NCBI RefSeq assembly: GCF_001931485.1
Contig: NZ_MSDV01000058.1
Coordinates: forward strand, 20,283 to 84,282
Direction: 5' to 3'
DNA: 64,000 bases
DNA from: Burkholderia sp. SRS-W-2-2016
Lineage (GTDB): Bacteria; Pseudomonadota; Gammaproteobacteria; Burkholderiales; Burkholderiaceae
How positions within the stretch are numbered: the first letter of the stretch is position 1; every line of letters starts with the position of its first letter. Positions 33,787 through 42,370 of the stretch are shown here, one piece after another. The notes under the pieces were generated by a model that was not told where the DNA came from, made no database searches, and saw only the letters and a list, made by a program, of their open reading frames with translations. A program made the position numbers and the translations under genes.

Positions 33787-35199
33787 TTAGGCGGCGTCGA
33801 TCATCTGATCGGCGGCGGACAGCGGGCGGCGCGCGGTCTGCGCGGGGCTCGGGTGCGGCGCGTCGTGCGGGGTCTGGCCGGGCAGCGCGGGGCCTTTGCG
33901 CATCAGTTTCAGCATGTAGTAGATGCCGGTGCCGAACACGAGGAAGTAGACGACCACGAAGGTCATCAGCGACAGCCCGACCTGCTGCGCGGTCAGCGGC
34001 GACACCGCCTGCGACGTGCGCATCACGCCGTACACGACCCACGGCTGACGGCCCGCTTCGGTGGTGACCCAGCCGGCCAGCAGCGTGATGAAGCCGCTCG
34101 GACCCATCGCCAGACACAGGCGCTGGAACCACTTCGACTCGAACAGACGGCCGCGGCGGCGCAGCACCCATGCGGCGATCGACATCGCGATCATCAGCAC
34201 GCCCAGGCCCGCCATGATGCGAAAGCTCCAGAACACCACGGTCGAATTCGGCCGGTCTTGCGGCGGGAATTCCTTCAGGCCGCGGATTTCGCCGTCCCAG
34301 CTGTGGGTGAGGATCAGGCTGCCCAGGTGCGGAATCGACACCGCGTAGCGGGTGGTTTCGGCCTTCATGTCGGGGATGCCGAACAGGTTCAGCGCGGTGC
34401 CGCCTGTTTCGGTCTCCCAAAGACCTTCGATCGCGGCGATCTTCGCCGGCTGATATTCGCGCGTATTCAGACCGTGCTGATCGCCGACGAAGGCCTGGAT
34501 CGGCGTGAGGATCAGCAGCAGCCACAGCGCCATCGAGAACATTTTCTTGACCGCCGGATCGCGCCGGCCGCGCAGCAGATGCCATGCGCCGACCGCCGCG
34601 ACCACCAGAGCGGCGACGATGAACGCCGCGAGCGCCATATGCGCGAGACGGTACGGGAACGACGGATTGAAGATGATCTTGAACCAGTCGAGCGGCACGA
34701 CCTGGCCGTTGACGACTTCGAAGCCTTGCGGCGTCTGCATCCAGCTATTGGACGCGAGAATCCAGAAGGTCGAGATCAGCGTGCCGATCGCGACCATCAG
34801 CGTCGCGCCGAAGTGCGCGCGCGGACTCACGCGCTGCCAGCCGAACAGCATGATGCCGAGGAAGCCCGCTTCGAGAAAGAACGCGGTCATCACTTCGTAC
34901 ATCAGCAGCGGACCGGTGACCGGCCCCGCGAAACTGGAAAAGCCCGACCAGTTGGTGCCGAACTGATAAGCCATGACGACGCCGGAAACGACGCCCATAC
35001 CGAAGGCCACCGCGAAGATTTTCGACCAGAACAGGCAAAGATCTTTGTAGTAGGTCTTACCGGTTTTCAGCCAGCGCCATTCGAGCACCGCGATAAAGCT
35101 GGCGAGTCCGATACTGAGTGCGGGGAAAACGATATGAAATGAAACGGTGAACGCGAATTGAATGCGGGCGAGATCGAACGCCGATATTGCAGAGCTCAT
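33787..35199 (-). CDS. cydA: Cytochrome bd-type quinol oxidase subunit I (short Q-loop, CioA-like)
   Basis: A 470-residue heme-bearing subunit. Heme ligand candidates are His22 in SFHIVFPALS and a histidine in YRLAHMALA, with the quinol-loop motif GDQHG and the signature AGRQPWVVYG. The length fits the short Q-loop class that includes the cyanide-insensitive oxidase CioA rather than E. coli CydA. It heads the cydAB plus small-subunit operon and has an FNR/ANR-type site about 180 bases upstream. Confidence 0.95.
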   Translation of the reverse strand: MSSAISAFDLARIQFAFTVSFHIVFPALSIGLASFIAVLEWRWLKTGKTYYKDLCLFWSKIFAVAFGMGVVSGVVMAYQFGTNWSGFSSFAGPVTGPLLMYEVMTAFFLEAGFLGIMLFGWQRVSPRAHFGATLMVAIGTLISTFWILASNSWMQTPQGFEVVNGQVVPLDWFKIIFNPSFPYRLAHMALAAFIVAALVVAAVGAWHLLRGRRDPAVKKMFSMALWLLLILTPIQAFVGDQHGLNTREYQPAKIAAIEGLWETETGGTALNLFGIPDMKAETTRYAVSIPHLGSLILTHSWDGEIRGLKEFPPQDRPNSTVVFWSFRIMAGLGVLMIAMSIAAWVLRRRGRLFESKWFQRLCLAMGPSGFITLLAGWVTTEAGRQPWVVYGVMRTSQAVSPLTAQQVGLSLMTFVVVYFLVFGTGIYYMLKLMRKGPALPGQTPHDAPHPSPAQTARRPLSAADQMIDAA

Positions 35200-35864
35200 A
35201 ATCGTGTTGTGCGTGATAGCCGGGTGAGCGGACTTCCGCGCGTCGACCGGTGTCGGTGCGCACTACCCTGGGGCAGATGGCGCAAGCGTAGGGGATCGAA
35301 GGAAATCGTGTTGCAATGCGACGTGCGTCAAAGAACCGCGTTGTTTAATCGCTGATTTGCATATCGATCTCGCAAGTTCTTGATGGCGATCAACTTTTAG
35401 TTTGTGCATAACGTGAAGGGATTGGCGCACCGGCGCATGCGCTGCGGCAATCGACCGCGCTGCAGCAATACCGTGCGGCGATGCGTTGCGCGCCGTGGTC
35501 GCGGCGGCTCGCGCGCGTGGTCCGTCGGCAACCGACAATCGATCCATCCGAACCGACTTCTTCAGCCGGCACGCTAGCCACGCGATTTTTTTACTTCTAC
35601 GATGCTCGCTGCCGGCTAATTGCTTCAGCTATTTTCTTTTTCTTTTTGTTTTATTGATTGCGCATTAAGCCGTCCGCTATGTGGGTCGTATTCGCCGCTT
35701 TTGCGTTAATTGCGGCGGCCTGTTATTAGTCGCGGCTTTGGCCGTTTCCCTGATTTGTTTGCCGCCGCGCTGATTGCTGTCACGCGCGGGCGGCATGCTT
35801 CGACACTGCTTCAGCTTCATCCACCTGCCGGCGACGGCAGACTTCATCCTTCAGGAGTCAGCAG
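35200..35864. promoter_or_regulatory. Long divergent intergenic region of cydA and hydrolase gene
   Basis: A 665-base gap with no convincing gene. It holds an FNR/ANR-type palindrome at 35380-35393 and an unusually T-rich tract at about 35580-35660 (TTTTCTTTTTCTTTTTGTTT). The ribosome site AGGAG for the hydrolase lies at about 35853. Short open frames in it lack family resemblance. Confidence 0.5.
35380..35393. promoter_or_regulatory. FNR/ANR-type binding site
   Basis: TTGATGGCGATCAA matches the FNR/ANR consensus TTGATnnnnATCAA at every defined position. It sits about 180 bases upstream of cydA, an oxygen-limitation gene, which makes anaerobic or micro-oxic activation a sound inference. Confidence 0.72.
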
Positions 35865-36686
35865 ATGAGCACGATCAAAACGAAAGACGGTACGTCGATT
35901 TTCTACAAGGATTGGGGCAAGGGGCGCCCGGTGGTGTTTTCGCACGGCTGGCCGCTGACCGCCGATGCGTGGGATGCGCAGATGCTGTTTCTCGGCAGCA
36001 AGGGCTTTCGCGTGATCGCGCACGACCGGCGCGGCCACGGCCGCTCGGAGCAGCCGTGGGACGGCAACGACATGGACACCTACGCGGACGATCTGGCCGC
36101 GCTGATCGAGCATCTCGACCTGCAGGACGCGACGCTGGTCGGTCATTCGACCGGCGGCGGCGAGGTTGCGCATTACATCGGCCGTCATGGCACCGCGCGG
36201 GTCGCGAAGGCGGTGCTGATCGGCGCGGTGCCGCCGCTGATGCTGAAGACCTCGGACAATCCGCTCGGCCTGCCGATCGACGTGTTCGACGGGATCCGCA
36301 AGGGCGTCGTCGACGATCGCTCGCAGTTCTTCAAGGATCTCGCGGTGGCGTTCTATGGTTATAACCGGCCGGGCGCGAAGGTCTCGCAGGGCGTGATCGA
36401 TTCGTTCTGGCGCCAGGGGATAGCCGGTTCGATCAAGGGCTTGTACGACTGCATCAAGCAGTTCTCCGAAGTCGACTACACCGAAGACCTGAAGAAGATC
36501 GACGTGCCGACCCTCGTGCTGCACGGCGACGACGACCAGATCGTGCCGATCGACGCCGCCGGCCGGCAGACCGCGAAGATCGTCAAGGACGCAACGCTGA
36601 AGGTGTATGCGGGCGGTCAGCACGGGATGTGCACGGTCGAGGCCGACAAGGTCAACGCCGATCTGCTGGAGTTCATCGGCTCGTGA
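35865..36686 (+). CDS. Alpha/beta hydrolase, non-heme chloroperoxidase type
   Basis: The 273-residue protein has the family start VVFSHGWPLTADAWDAQM, the nucleophile elbow GHSTGGGE, the segment DRRGHGRS, and the acid and histidine in LHGDDDQIVP and GGQHGM. These cofactor-free haloperoxidase/perhydrolase-like esterases are common in Burkholderia; the physiological substrate is usually unknown. AGGAG precedes ATG 35865. Confidence 0.9.
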   Translation: MSTIKTKDGTSIFYKDWGKGRPVVFSHGWPLTADAWDAQMLFLGSKGFRVIAHDRRGHGRSEQPWDGNDMDTYADDLAALIEHLDLQDATLVGHSTGGGEVAHYIGRHGTARVAKAVLIGAVPPLMLKTSDNPLGLPIDVFDGIRKGVVDDRSQFFKDLAVAFYGYNRPGAKVSQGVIDSFWRQGIAGSIKGLYDCIKQFSEVDYTEDLKKIDVPTLVLHGDDDQIVPIDAAGRQTAKIVKDATLKVYAGGQHGMCTVEADKVNADLLEFIGS

Positions 36687-37174
36687 TCGGGTGACGGGCT
36701 GACGGTTTGGTTGTTCTGTAACTGGCTGTGTCGCGAGGTCGAAGCGCGGGACGAGTGAAAGACGGGTAGGGCGCAACGGGCGGTGAAGATGATTCGCCGC
36801 GCGTCGGCTGGCCTGTTTTTCGCGGCGGTCCCGCGCTTTTTCGTTGGTGCCGTTCGAGGCGCGGACCTCGGGTTCGGTTGGCCGAGACGCGCGGTTAACG
36901 GCACGACAACCGGTTAATGAATGATTGCGGCCGTCTAAGTTATACGATGTCGCATAAACAAGATGTCCCCATCTCATTGATTATTAAAGAGATGAGAAAA
37001 TGTGCCCCGATAAATTAAGGGTAAATGCCTAGTTGAATTCCGGCTATCGATCGTTGATAGTACGTTATCGTACAACTTGAGTGTGTTAGGCGACGCCCGC
37101 AACGCGGCTCGCGAACCGCTCGATCCTCCCCCGTCCCCTGTTGATCTCGCGCGCGGCGCAGCAAAGGAACCCTT
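36687..37174. promoter_or_regulatory. Promoter region of the first uronate dehydrogenase gene
   Basis: A 488-base gap without a convincing gene. Its right half is AT-richer and carries one clear copy of the aldarate-locus operator motif (37061-37078) and a weaker related sequence at 36940-36955 (TTATACGATGTCGCAT). AAAGGAA before ATG 37175 is the ribosome site. Confidence 0.55.
37061..37078. promoter_or_regulatory. Putative GntR/FCD operator (site 1, udh upstream)
   Basis: TACGTTATCGTACAACTT, with core TTATCGTACAA, is a member of the motif repeated across the locus. It ends about 97 bases before the uronate dehydrogenase start. Confidence 0.6.
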
Positions 37175-37969
37175 ATGAAGAAGATCGCCCTGAGTGGCGC
37201 CGGCGGCCAGCTCGGCTCCGTGGTACGTGCAGAATTCGTCGCGCGCGGGATTGCGTTGCGTTCGGCCGCGGGTTCGAAGTCGCTGACGCCGCTGGTCGAT
37301 GGCGAGGACGTGATGAACGGCGATCTGCGCGACCCGGCGGTGGTCGACCGGCTGCTGAACGGCGTCGACGTGCTGATCCATTTCGCCGGCACCAGCGTCG
37401 AGCGTCCGCTGCCCGAGATCATCGAGAACAATCTGCGCGGTCTCGTCGAAGTGTATGAAGGCGCGCGCCGCAATGGCGTGAAGCGCATCGTGTTCGCGAG
37501 CTCGAACCACGCGATCGGCATGTATCCGGTCACCGAACATCTGAGCCTCGATTGCGAACTGCGCCCGGATGGTTTCTATGGTTTGTCGAAGGTGTGGGGC
37601 GAAGCGCTCGCGCGGATGTACTGGGACAAGCATGGGATCGAAAGCGTGTGCGTGCGGATCGGCAGCTGCCTCGAGCGGCCGACCGAGCAGCGCCACCTGA
37701 GCACGTGGTTCGGTCATCAGGACCTGATGCATTTCCTCGAGCGCTGCATCGAAGCGGAAGACGTAGGGTTCCTGACTATCTGGGGCGTGTCGGCGAATAC
37801 GCGCAGCTGGTGGGACAACAGCGGCGCCGCGCGGCTCGGCTATCAGCCGAAGCAGAACGCCGAGGACTACGCGGCCGACATCGAGTCGCGCCCGAATCCT
37901 CTCGATGAGCTCGGCCAGCGCTTCCAGGGCGGCAGCTTCGTCGGCATCGATTATTCGCGCAAGGCTTGA
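37175..37969 (+). CDS. NAD-dependent uronate dehydrogenase-like protein (first copy)
   Basis: A 264-residue extended SDR with nucleotide motif SGAGGQLG, FASSNHAIGMYP and active-site Tyr135/Lys139 in YGLSKVWGE. The pattern ASSNHA...YP and YG.SK is shared with uronate dehydrogenase, which oxidises D-galacturonate or D-glucuronate to the aldaro-lactone. A second, longer homologue lies at 50688. The gene is followed by a hexuronate-type MFS transporter and preceded by a shared operator, supporting a role in sugar acid use; which copy is the main Udh is uncertain. Confidence 0.82.
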   Translation: MKKIALSGAGGQLGSVVRAEFVARGIALRSAAGSKSLTPLVDGEDVMNGDLRDPAVVDRLLNGVDVLIHFAGTSVERPLPEIIENNLRGLVEVYEGARRNGVKRIVFASSNHAIGMYPVTEHLSLDCELRPDGFYGLSKVWGEALARMYWDKHGIESVCVRIGSCLERPTEQRHLSTWFGHQDLMHFLERCIEAEDVGFLTIWGVSANTRSWWDNSGAARLGYQPKQNAEDYAADIESRPNPLDELGQRFQGGSFVGIDYSRKA

Positions 37970-38013
37970 GTCCCGTCGGTCGCACGGGAGTTGTTCTAGC
38001 AGGAGATGTGGCA

Positions 38014-39312
38014 ATGAAGATCAAGGGTATTCGCTGGTGGATGGTGGGTCTGGTCGCGGCCGGGTTGATCATCAATTACCTCGCGCGCAACACGCTGTCG
38101 GTCGCGGCACCGACGCTGATGAAGGACCTCAACATCACGACCGAGCAGTACGCGCACGTGGTGGTCGCGTGGCAGCTTTGCTATGCGTTCATGCAGCCCG
38201 TCGCCGGTTTCGTGCTCGACACGATCGGCACCAAACTCGGCTTCGCGGTGTTCGCGCTGGCGTGGTCGGTGGCTTGCGCGGCGGCCGCGTGGGCGACCGG
38301 CTGGCGCAGTCTGGCGGTGTTTCGCGGGCTGCTCGGGCTGGCTGAGTCGGCGGGCATTCCGGCCGGCGTGAAGGCGACCAGCGAATGGTTCCCGGCGAAA
38401 GAGCGTTCGGTGGCGATCGGCTGGTTCAACATCGGCTCGTCGATCGGCGCGCTGCTGGCGCCGCCGCTGGTGGTGTGGGCGCTGTTGCGCGGTCAGTGGC
38501 AGCTTGCGTTCGTGATCGTCGGCGTCGCGGGGATCGTGTGGAGCGTGCTGTGGATGTTCGTCTACAAGCATCCGCGCAACCAGAAGCTGCTGGGCGACGA
38601 CGAGCGCGACTACATTCTGAGCGGCCAGGAAGCCAAGCATAGCGACGACGTCAGCACGCCGAAACGTAACTGGCGCGCGATGCTGGTGAGCCGCGATTTC
38701 TGGGCGATCGGGATTCCGCGGATGCTGTCGGAGCCGGCGTGGCAGACCTTCAATGCGTGGATTCCGTTGTACATGATGACCGAGCGTCACATGAACCTGA
38801 AGGAAGTCGCGATGTTCGCGTGGATGCCGTTCCTTGCCGCCGATATCGGTTGCGTGCTCGGCGGTTATCTGAGCCCGCTGTTCCATAAGTACGCGAAGGT
38901 GTCGCTGTTCACGTCGCGCAAGATGGTGTTCGTGGTCGGCGCGCTGTTCATGATCGGACCGGCATGCGTGGGTCTGGTGGCGAGCCCGTATGTGGCGGTG
39001 GCGTTGTTGTGCGTCGGCGGTTTTGCGCACCAGACGCTGTCGGGCGCGCTGTATGCGATTACGTCGGATATGTTCGGCAAGAATGAAGTCGCGACCGCGA
39101 CCGGCATGGGCGGGATGGCGGGTTATCTGGGCGCGGCGGCGTTCACCGCGCTGTTCGGCGTGCTGGTGACGCAGATCGGTTATAGCCCGCTGTTCGTCGT
39201 GCTGGCCGTGTTCGACCTGATCGCCGCGGCGGTGGTCTGCCTGATGGCGAAGAGCTCGGATAAGGCGCCGGAGCCGAAGTGGAGTGGGGCGGAGCCGGTG
39301 GCGGTGAAGTGA
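38014..39312 (+). CDS. MFS transporter, hexuronate/ExuT-like
   Basis: A 432-residue anion:cation symporter-family MFS protein with NYLARNTLSVAAPTLMKDLN, RGLLGLAESAGIPAGVKATS and EWFPAKERSVAIGWFNIGSS, typical of ExuT/GudP-type hexuronate and aldarate transporters. ATG 38014 follows AGGAG; a start at 37966 overlapping udh is less likely. With the upstream dehydrogenase it forms an uptake-and-oxidation pair ended by a terminator at about 39375. Confidence 0.88.
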   Translation: MKIKGIRWWMVGLVAAGLIINYLARNTLSVAAPTLMKDLNITTEQYAHVVVAWQLCYAFMQPVAGFVLDTIGTKLGFAVFALAWSVACAAAAWATGWRSLAVFRGLLGLAESAGIPAGVKATSEWFPAKERSVAIGWFNIGSSIGALLAPPLVVWALLRGQWQLAFVIVGVAGIVWSVLWMFVYKHPRNQKLLGDDERDYILSGQEAKHSDDVSTPKRNWRAMLVSRDFWAIGIPRMLSEPAWQTFNAWIPLYMMTERHMNLKEVAMFAWMPFLAADIGCVLGGYLSPLFHKYAKVSLFTSRKMVFVVGALFMIGPACVGLVASPYVAVALLCVGGFAHQTLSGALYAITSDMFGKNEVATATGMGGMAGYLGAAAFTALFGVLVTQIGYSPLFVVLAVFDLIAAAVVCLMAKSSDKAPEPKWSGAEPVAVK

Positions 39313-39374
39313 TAGTGAATGACGGTTGGCTTTGTTTTAGCTTTAGCGGGTCGATCCGGAAGTGATGTAAGAGG

Positions 39375-39407
39375 CGGCGTCCATTTGAGTGGGCGCCGTT
39401 TTTTTTG
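39375..39407 (+). terminator. Rho-independent terminator after the MFS gene
   Basis: A nine-pair stem CGGCGTCCA/TGGGCGCCG with one G-T pair and a six-base loop is followed by nine T residues on the plus strand. It separates the uronate genes from the toxin/immunity island. Confidence 0.8.
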
Positions 39408-39441
39408 TTGGTGAGGGTCGTTGGGTTTGGGGCGGGTGGGG

Positions 39442-39735
39442 CTACTCGCGGAGAAGCCGTTTCAATTCTTCGAGGAATGAAACGGTACTGTGGCCCCACG
39501 GCTCGGGATCAACGTAAAGGCCGTAGATTTTTTCGAAAGACTTATCCAGGTTCGCGGAATGGTTGCGCTTAAATCGCTCAATTTCAGTTGCGACCAGCGT
39601 ATGAATAACCGGGTCGTTCTCCTCCTTGAAGCAGCAGAGGACTTCCGCAACGGTGTTGCCCCACAAGTCGAAATCCTCATTGAAATAGCCACGAATCAAT
39701 GAGTCCAGGTTCGGGTAGTGCGATTGGCTAATCAT
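39442..39735 (-). CDS. CdiI-like immunity protein (second copy)
   Basis: A 97-residue acidic protein. Its start (YPNLDSLIRGYFNEDFDLWGN) and end (DPEPWGHSTVSFLEELKRLL) match the small immunity family found beside contact-dependent inhibition and polymorphic toxins in Burkholderia. It is a diverged paralogue of the gene at 39921-40211: both read DF/DCxLWGDT-like, a central CC/CYK segment, and DPE.WG.T..SFLEELKR. It lies 185 bases downstream of that gene, on the same strand as the toxin. It probably neutralises the same or a related toxin. Confidence 0.82.
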   Translation of the reverse strand: MISQSHYPNLDSLIRGYFNEDFDLWGNTVAEVLCCFKEENDPVIHTLVATEIERFKRNHSANLDKSFEKIYGLYVDPEPWGHSTVSFLEELKRLLRE

Positions 39736-39920
39736 GGTGATCTGATGGCAGCGGATGAGGGACGCGTGGTTTCATATGGGCTTCGAACTTGCCACTTCCT
39801 GATCAAGCAGCGCTGGATCAATTCCCGTTGTGTTGCTGGCCCCGCACGCACAAACATGAGTCGTCAAACTTGAAACTGGATGCTTGGCTTTGACCTCGCA
39901 GAAGCGTTGCGGCAAGGGGA
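39736..39920 (-). other. Spacer between immunity genes with possible toxin-tail remnant
   Basis: On the minus strand a stop-free stretch of about 45 codons without a start contains VKAKHPVSSLTTHVCACGAS and ends in a stop near 39773. It may be the tail of a displaced gene, as expected where toxin/immunity cassettes accumulate, but it could be chance. Confidence 0.3.
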
Positions 39921-40211
39921 CTATTCTCTGATAATCCGCTTCAATTCTTCAAGGAATGAGGCGGTCGTGTACCCCCATAGTTCGGGGTCAAAATCTTGCC
40001 CATAGTCGGTTTCGAAGGCGGCGTCCAAATCGTTCGGATGTTCGCTAATAAACAAATCAATTTCTTGAATCAATTCAAGATGATGTGCCCGCTCGCTGTC
40101 ACTTTTATAGCAAGAGACGATCTCGAAAAGCGTATCTCCCCATAACCTGCAATCCTGATTAAGGTATGCGCCAAACAGTTGGTACATTTCCGGGTAGCGT
40201 TTAGATAGCAT
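39921..40211 (-). CDS. CdiI-like immunity protein (adjacent to toxin)
   Basis: A 96-residue acidic protein, starting LSKRYPEMYQLFGAYLNQDC and ending DPELWGYTTASFLEELKRII. Its ATG is nine bases after the toxin stop, the normal toxin-immunity order and spacing. It is the best candidate for the cognate inhibitor of the RNase A-like toxin. Base composition is visibly more AT-rich than the flanking metabolic genes. Confidence 0.85.
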   Translation of the reverse strand: MLSKRYPEMYQLFGAYLNQDCRLWGDTLFEIVSCYKSDSERAHHLELIQEIDLFISEHPNDLDAAFETDYGQDFDPELWGYTTASFLEELKRIIRE

Positions 40212-40220
40212 GGTTTTTCC

Positions 40221-41054
40221 TCATTCAACGTAGGCGGTTAAAATGTAATATGGCATGCCATTGTAGGTTTGATGTTTTAAAACAATGACAACCCTATTCA
40301 TCAGCGTTAAATTGCCAGTCTTTCGCGTTATTCCATATCCGATGTTCCCCTGTACACTTTGCATCAGAGTGAGAGGCCTGCGTTTTCCTGATGACTCTGC
40401 CCAATTCCGGATGCTGGCCGCATCGGTGCGCATGACTTCTGATATCGCTGATTCTGCCCGTTCAAGGTTCGTGAACGACGAAACGATTTTTCGATCTGGC
40501 TCGATTCTGAGCCTTTCGCGCAACTGAGCTTCGGTCCGCGCAACGTGCTTCTCGATTGTATGTCCACCAATCGAGCTCCCGTTTTTCGCTTCGTGCATTT
40601 CGAGGCTAATCCGCCCCATCGTAATACGCGAAGCGCGCGCCGCCTTGATCGAGCCTGCAAACCCGAACGGCACGGCCAGATCTAGCAACACGGCAATACT
40701 GCCCGCCATGTCAGGGCTGGCGTTCATCGCTTCGGCCAGCTTTGTCGTACCTTGCTGGGTCAGCGTCGCCGTGTCTCGCGCCGTCCAGATCTGACGCAGA
40801 CCGGCCGCCGCGGTGTCGGAGCCATGTGCGCCGAACACGATGCAGCCGGCTTTACTCGCCATCGTCGGTTCCGGCATTACGCAGAGCGCGCCGGCCCCAA
40901 CCATTTCCAGCACGCCGCCGACGAGCTGCAGTCCGCCCCACAGGCGGTTGGTAACCATTTCAGTGGAGCTGATCGACTGGCGGCCCAATATCGCTGCCAA
41001 CTGTGGCGCACTGAGCACCACGCGCATGCCGTCCTGTTCTTGTTCGCTCGACAT
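40221..41054 (-). CDS. Free-standing toxin with C-terminal CdiA-CT RNase A-like domain
   Basis: A 277-residue protein in two parts. Residues 1-150 have a hydrophobic, Gly/Ala-rich region (LWGGLQLVGGVLEMVGAGAL, then CVMPEPTMASKAGCIVFGAH) of the pretoxin type found in polymorphic toxins. Residues 160-277 match the bacterial RNase A-like CdiA-CT domain: GGHTIEKHVARTEAQLRERL carries His170 and Arg181, and the end YYILTAYVE carries Thr273 and Tyr275. As I recall, the Yersinia kristensenii CdiA-CT uses His, Arg, Thr and Tyr with the same His-Arg spacing (11) and Thr-x-Tyr pattern. No signal peptide, CdiA, VgrG, PAAR or Rhs delivery domain is visible, so the export route is unknown. Confidence 0.83.
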   Translation of the reverse strand: MSSEQEQDGMRVVLSAPQLAAILGRQSISSTEMVTNRLWGGLQLVGGVLEMVGAGALCVMPEPTMASKAGCIVFGAHGSDTAAAGLRQIWTARDTATLTQQGTTKLAEAMNASPDMAGSIAVLLDLAVPFGFAGSIKAARASRITMGRISLEMHEAKNGSSIGGHTIEKHVARTEAQLRERLRIEPDRKIVSSFTNLERAESAISEVMRTDAASIRNWAESSGKRRPLTLMQSVQGNIGYGITRKTGNLTLMNRVVIVLKHQTYNGMPYYILTAYVE

Positions 41055-41444
41055 CCCATATTCCTGTGTACTTATTCGAGCGTGCCAAAGTAGCAGTCGA
41101 GCACAATGAGTGATATGGGCGATGGATGATTCTGGTGTTTAGTTGAGAAAAATCAAAATAAAAGGCCGCTCAAACAATTTGAACGGCCTTTTTCGGCTAT
41201 CAGCGATATGGATTATTTACCTTTGTTTCGCGCTACTTCGCAAATTTAAAATTCGTCTCGATAAAAATATTGAGAAGTCAGGGGACGGGCGCCCATCGCC
41301 AAAAAATCTCCCCGCCTTAAACGAAAAGCGGCACCGCGCAAGGACCCCGCGCGATGCCGCAACAGAAAAGTGCGATCAGGCAAGCCACCGGTCACGTGAG
41401 GCCCAACCCACAGCCCCACGCCACCACCCCAACCCTAACTCACC
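41055..41444. other. Intergenic region upstream of toxin, with terminator
   Basis: A 390-base AT-rich gap between the toxin start and the garR stop. Apart from the hairpin at 41159-41194 and presumably the toxin promoter, no feature or gene was recognised; a plus-strand open frame through it has no family resemblance. Confidence 0.5.
41159..41194. terminator. Bidirectional terminator between garR and toxin gene
   Basis: AAAGGCCGCTCAAA pairs with TTTGAACGGCCTTT around a short loop, with A and T tracts on both sides, so it can end transcription in either direction. It isolates the toxin gene from garLR transcription. Confidence 0.78.
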
Positions 41445-42338
41445 TCACTCAACCTTCTGCCCAATCTCATGATTCGCGAGCACCTCGAGCGCGCGCACCA
41501 TCGCCGAGTGATCCCACGCCTTCCCGCCATGCGCGACACAAGCATTGAACAGCGCCTGACAGGTCGCGGTATTAGGCAGCGAAACTCCAAGCGCCTGCGC
41601 GGTCGACAGCGCCAGATTCAGATCCTTCTGATGCAGCTCGATCCGGAAGCCCGGATCGAACGTGCGCTTGGTCATCCGCTCGCCGTGCACTTCCAGAATC
41701 CGCGACGACGCGAACCCGCCCATCAGCGCCTCGCGCACGCGCGCCGGATCGACGCCGGCCTTCGATGCGAGCAGCAGCGCTTCGCCGACCGCCTCGATGG
41801 TCGCCGCGACGATCACCTGGTTCGCGACCTTGCACACCTGACCCGCGCCGACCGCGCCGATCAGCGTGACGTTCTTGCCCATCATGTCGAACAGCGGCTT
41901 CACGCTGTCGAAGCTCGCCTGTTCGCCGCCGACCATGATCGTCAGCGAGCCGGCCTTCGCGCCGACTTCGCCGCCCGACACCGGCGCATCGAGATAGTCG
42001 GCGCCGCTCTCGCGCACGCGCGCCGCGAACTCGCGGGTCGCCATCGGCGAAATCGAGCTCATGTCGACCACCGTCTGGCCCGCGCGCAGCGCGCTCGCGA
42101 GGCCGTTCTCGCCGAACAGCACGCGCTCGACGTCCGGCGTGTCCGGCACCATCACGAAGATCACGTCCGCGTGCGCCGCCACCGCGGCCGGGTTATCGCA
42201 CGCGAGCGCGCCGGCCTGGGTCAGCTCGGCGGGCACGCCGCTGCGCGTGAACGCGGCGAGCGACACGCCGTTCTTCAGAAGGTTGGCCGCCATGGGCTTG
42301 CCCATGATGCCGAGTCCGATAAAGCCTGCTTTTTGCAT
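41445..42338 (-). CDS. garR: 2-hydroxy-3-oxopropionate (tartronate semialdehyde) reductase
   Basis: The 297-residue protein of the 3-hydroxyisobutyrate dehydrogenase family has the N-terminal signature GFIGLGIMGKPMAANLL, the substrate loop DAPVSGGEVGAKAGSLTIMV and catalytic Lys170 in GQVCKVANQ. It reduces tartronate semialdehyde to D-glycerate. ATG 42338 is chosen as it opens the Rossmann motif. It follows garL by 32 bases, completing the aldolase branch of galactarate/glucarate breakdown. Confidence 0.92.
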   Translation of the reverse strand: MQKAGFIGLGIMGKPMAANLLKNGVSLAAFTRSGVPAELTQAGALACDNPAAVAAHADVIFVMVPDTPDVERVLFGENGLASALRAGQTVVDMSSISPMATREFAARVRESGADYLDAPVSGGEVGAKAGSLTIMVGGEQASFDSVKPLFDMMGKNVTLIGAVGAGQVCKVANQVIVAATIEAVGEALLLASKAGVDPARVREALMGGFASSRILEVHGERMTKRTFDPGFRIELHQKDLNLALSTAQALGVSLPNTATCQALFNACVAHGGKAWDHSAMVRALEVLANHEIGQKVE

Positions 42339-42370
42339 GGAATGCTCCGAAGGTGTGATGGCGACGCCAT

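Noticed and set aside
36940..36955. TTATACGATGTCGCAT as a ninth operator
   Set aside because: It resembles the motif only in part and does not fit the TnGTnnnACnA core, so it was not counted.
39736..39920. A tRNA or attachment site at the toxin island edge
   Set aside because: No cloverleaf could be drawn and no matching direct repeats were found at the island ends by eye.
40221..41054. Toxin as the detached tail of a CdiA protein
   Set aside because: The frame has its own start and a pretoxin-like N-terminal domain, and no cdiA or cdiB sequence lies upstream; garL and garR do.
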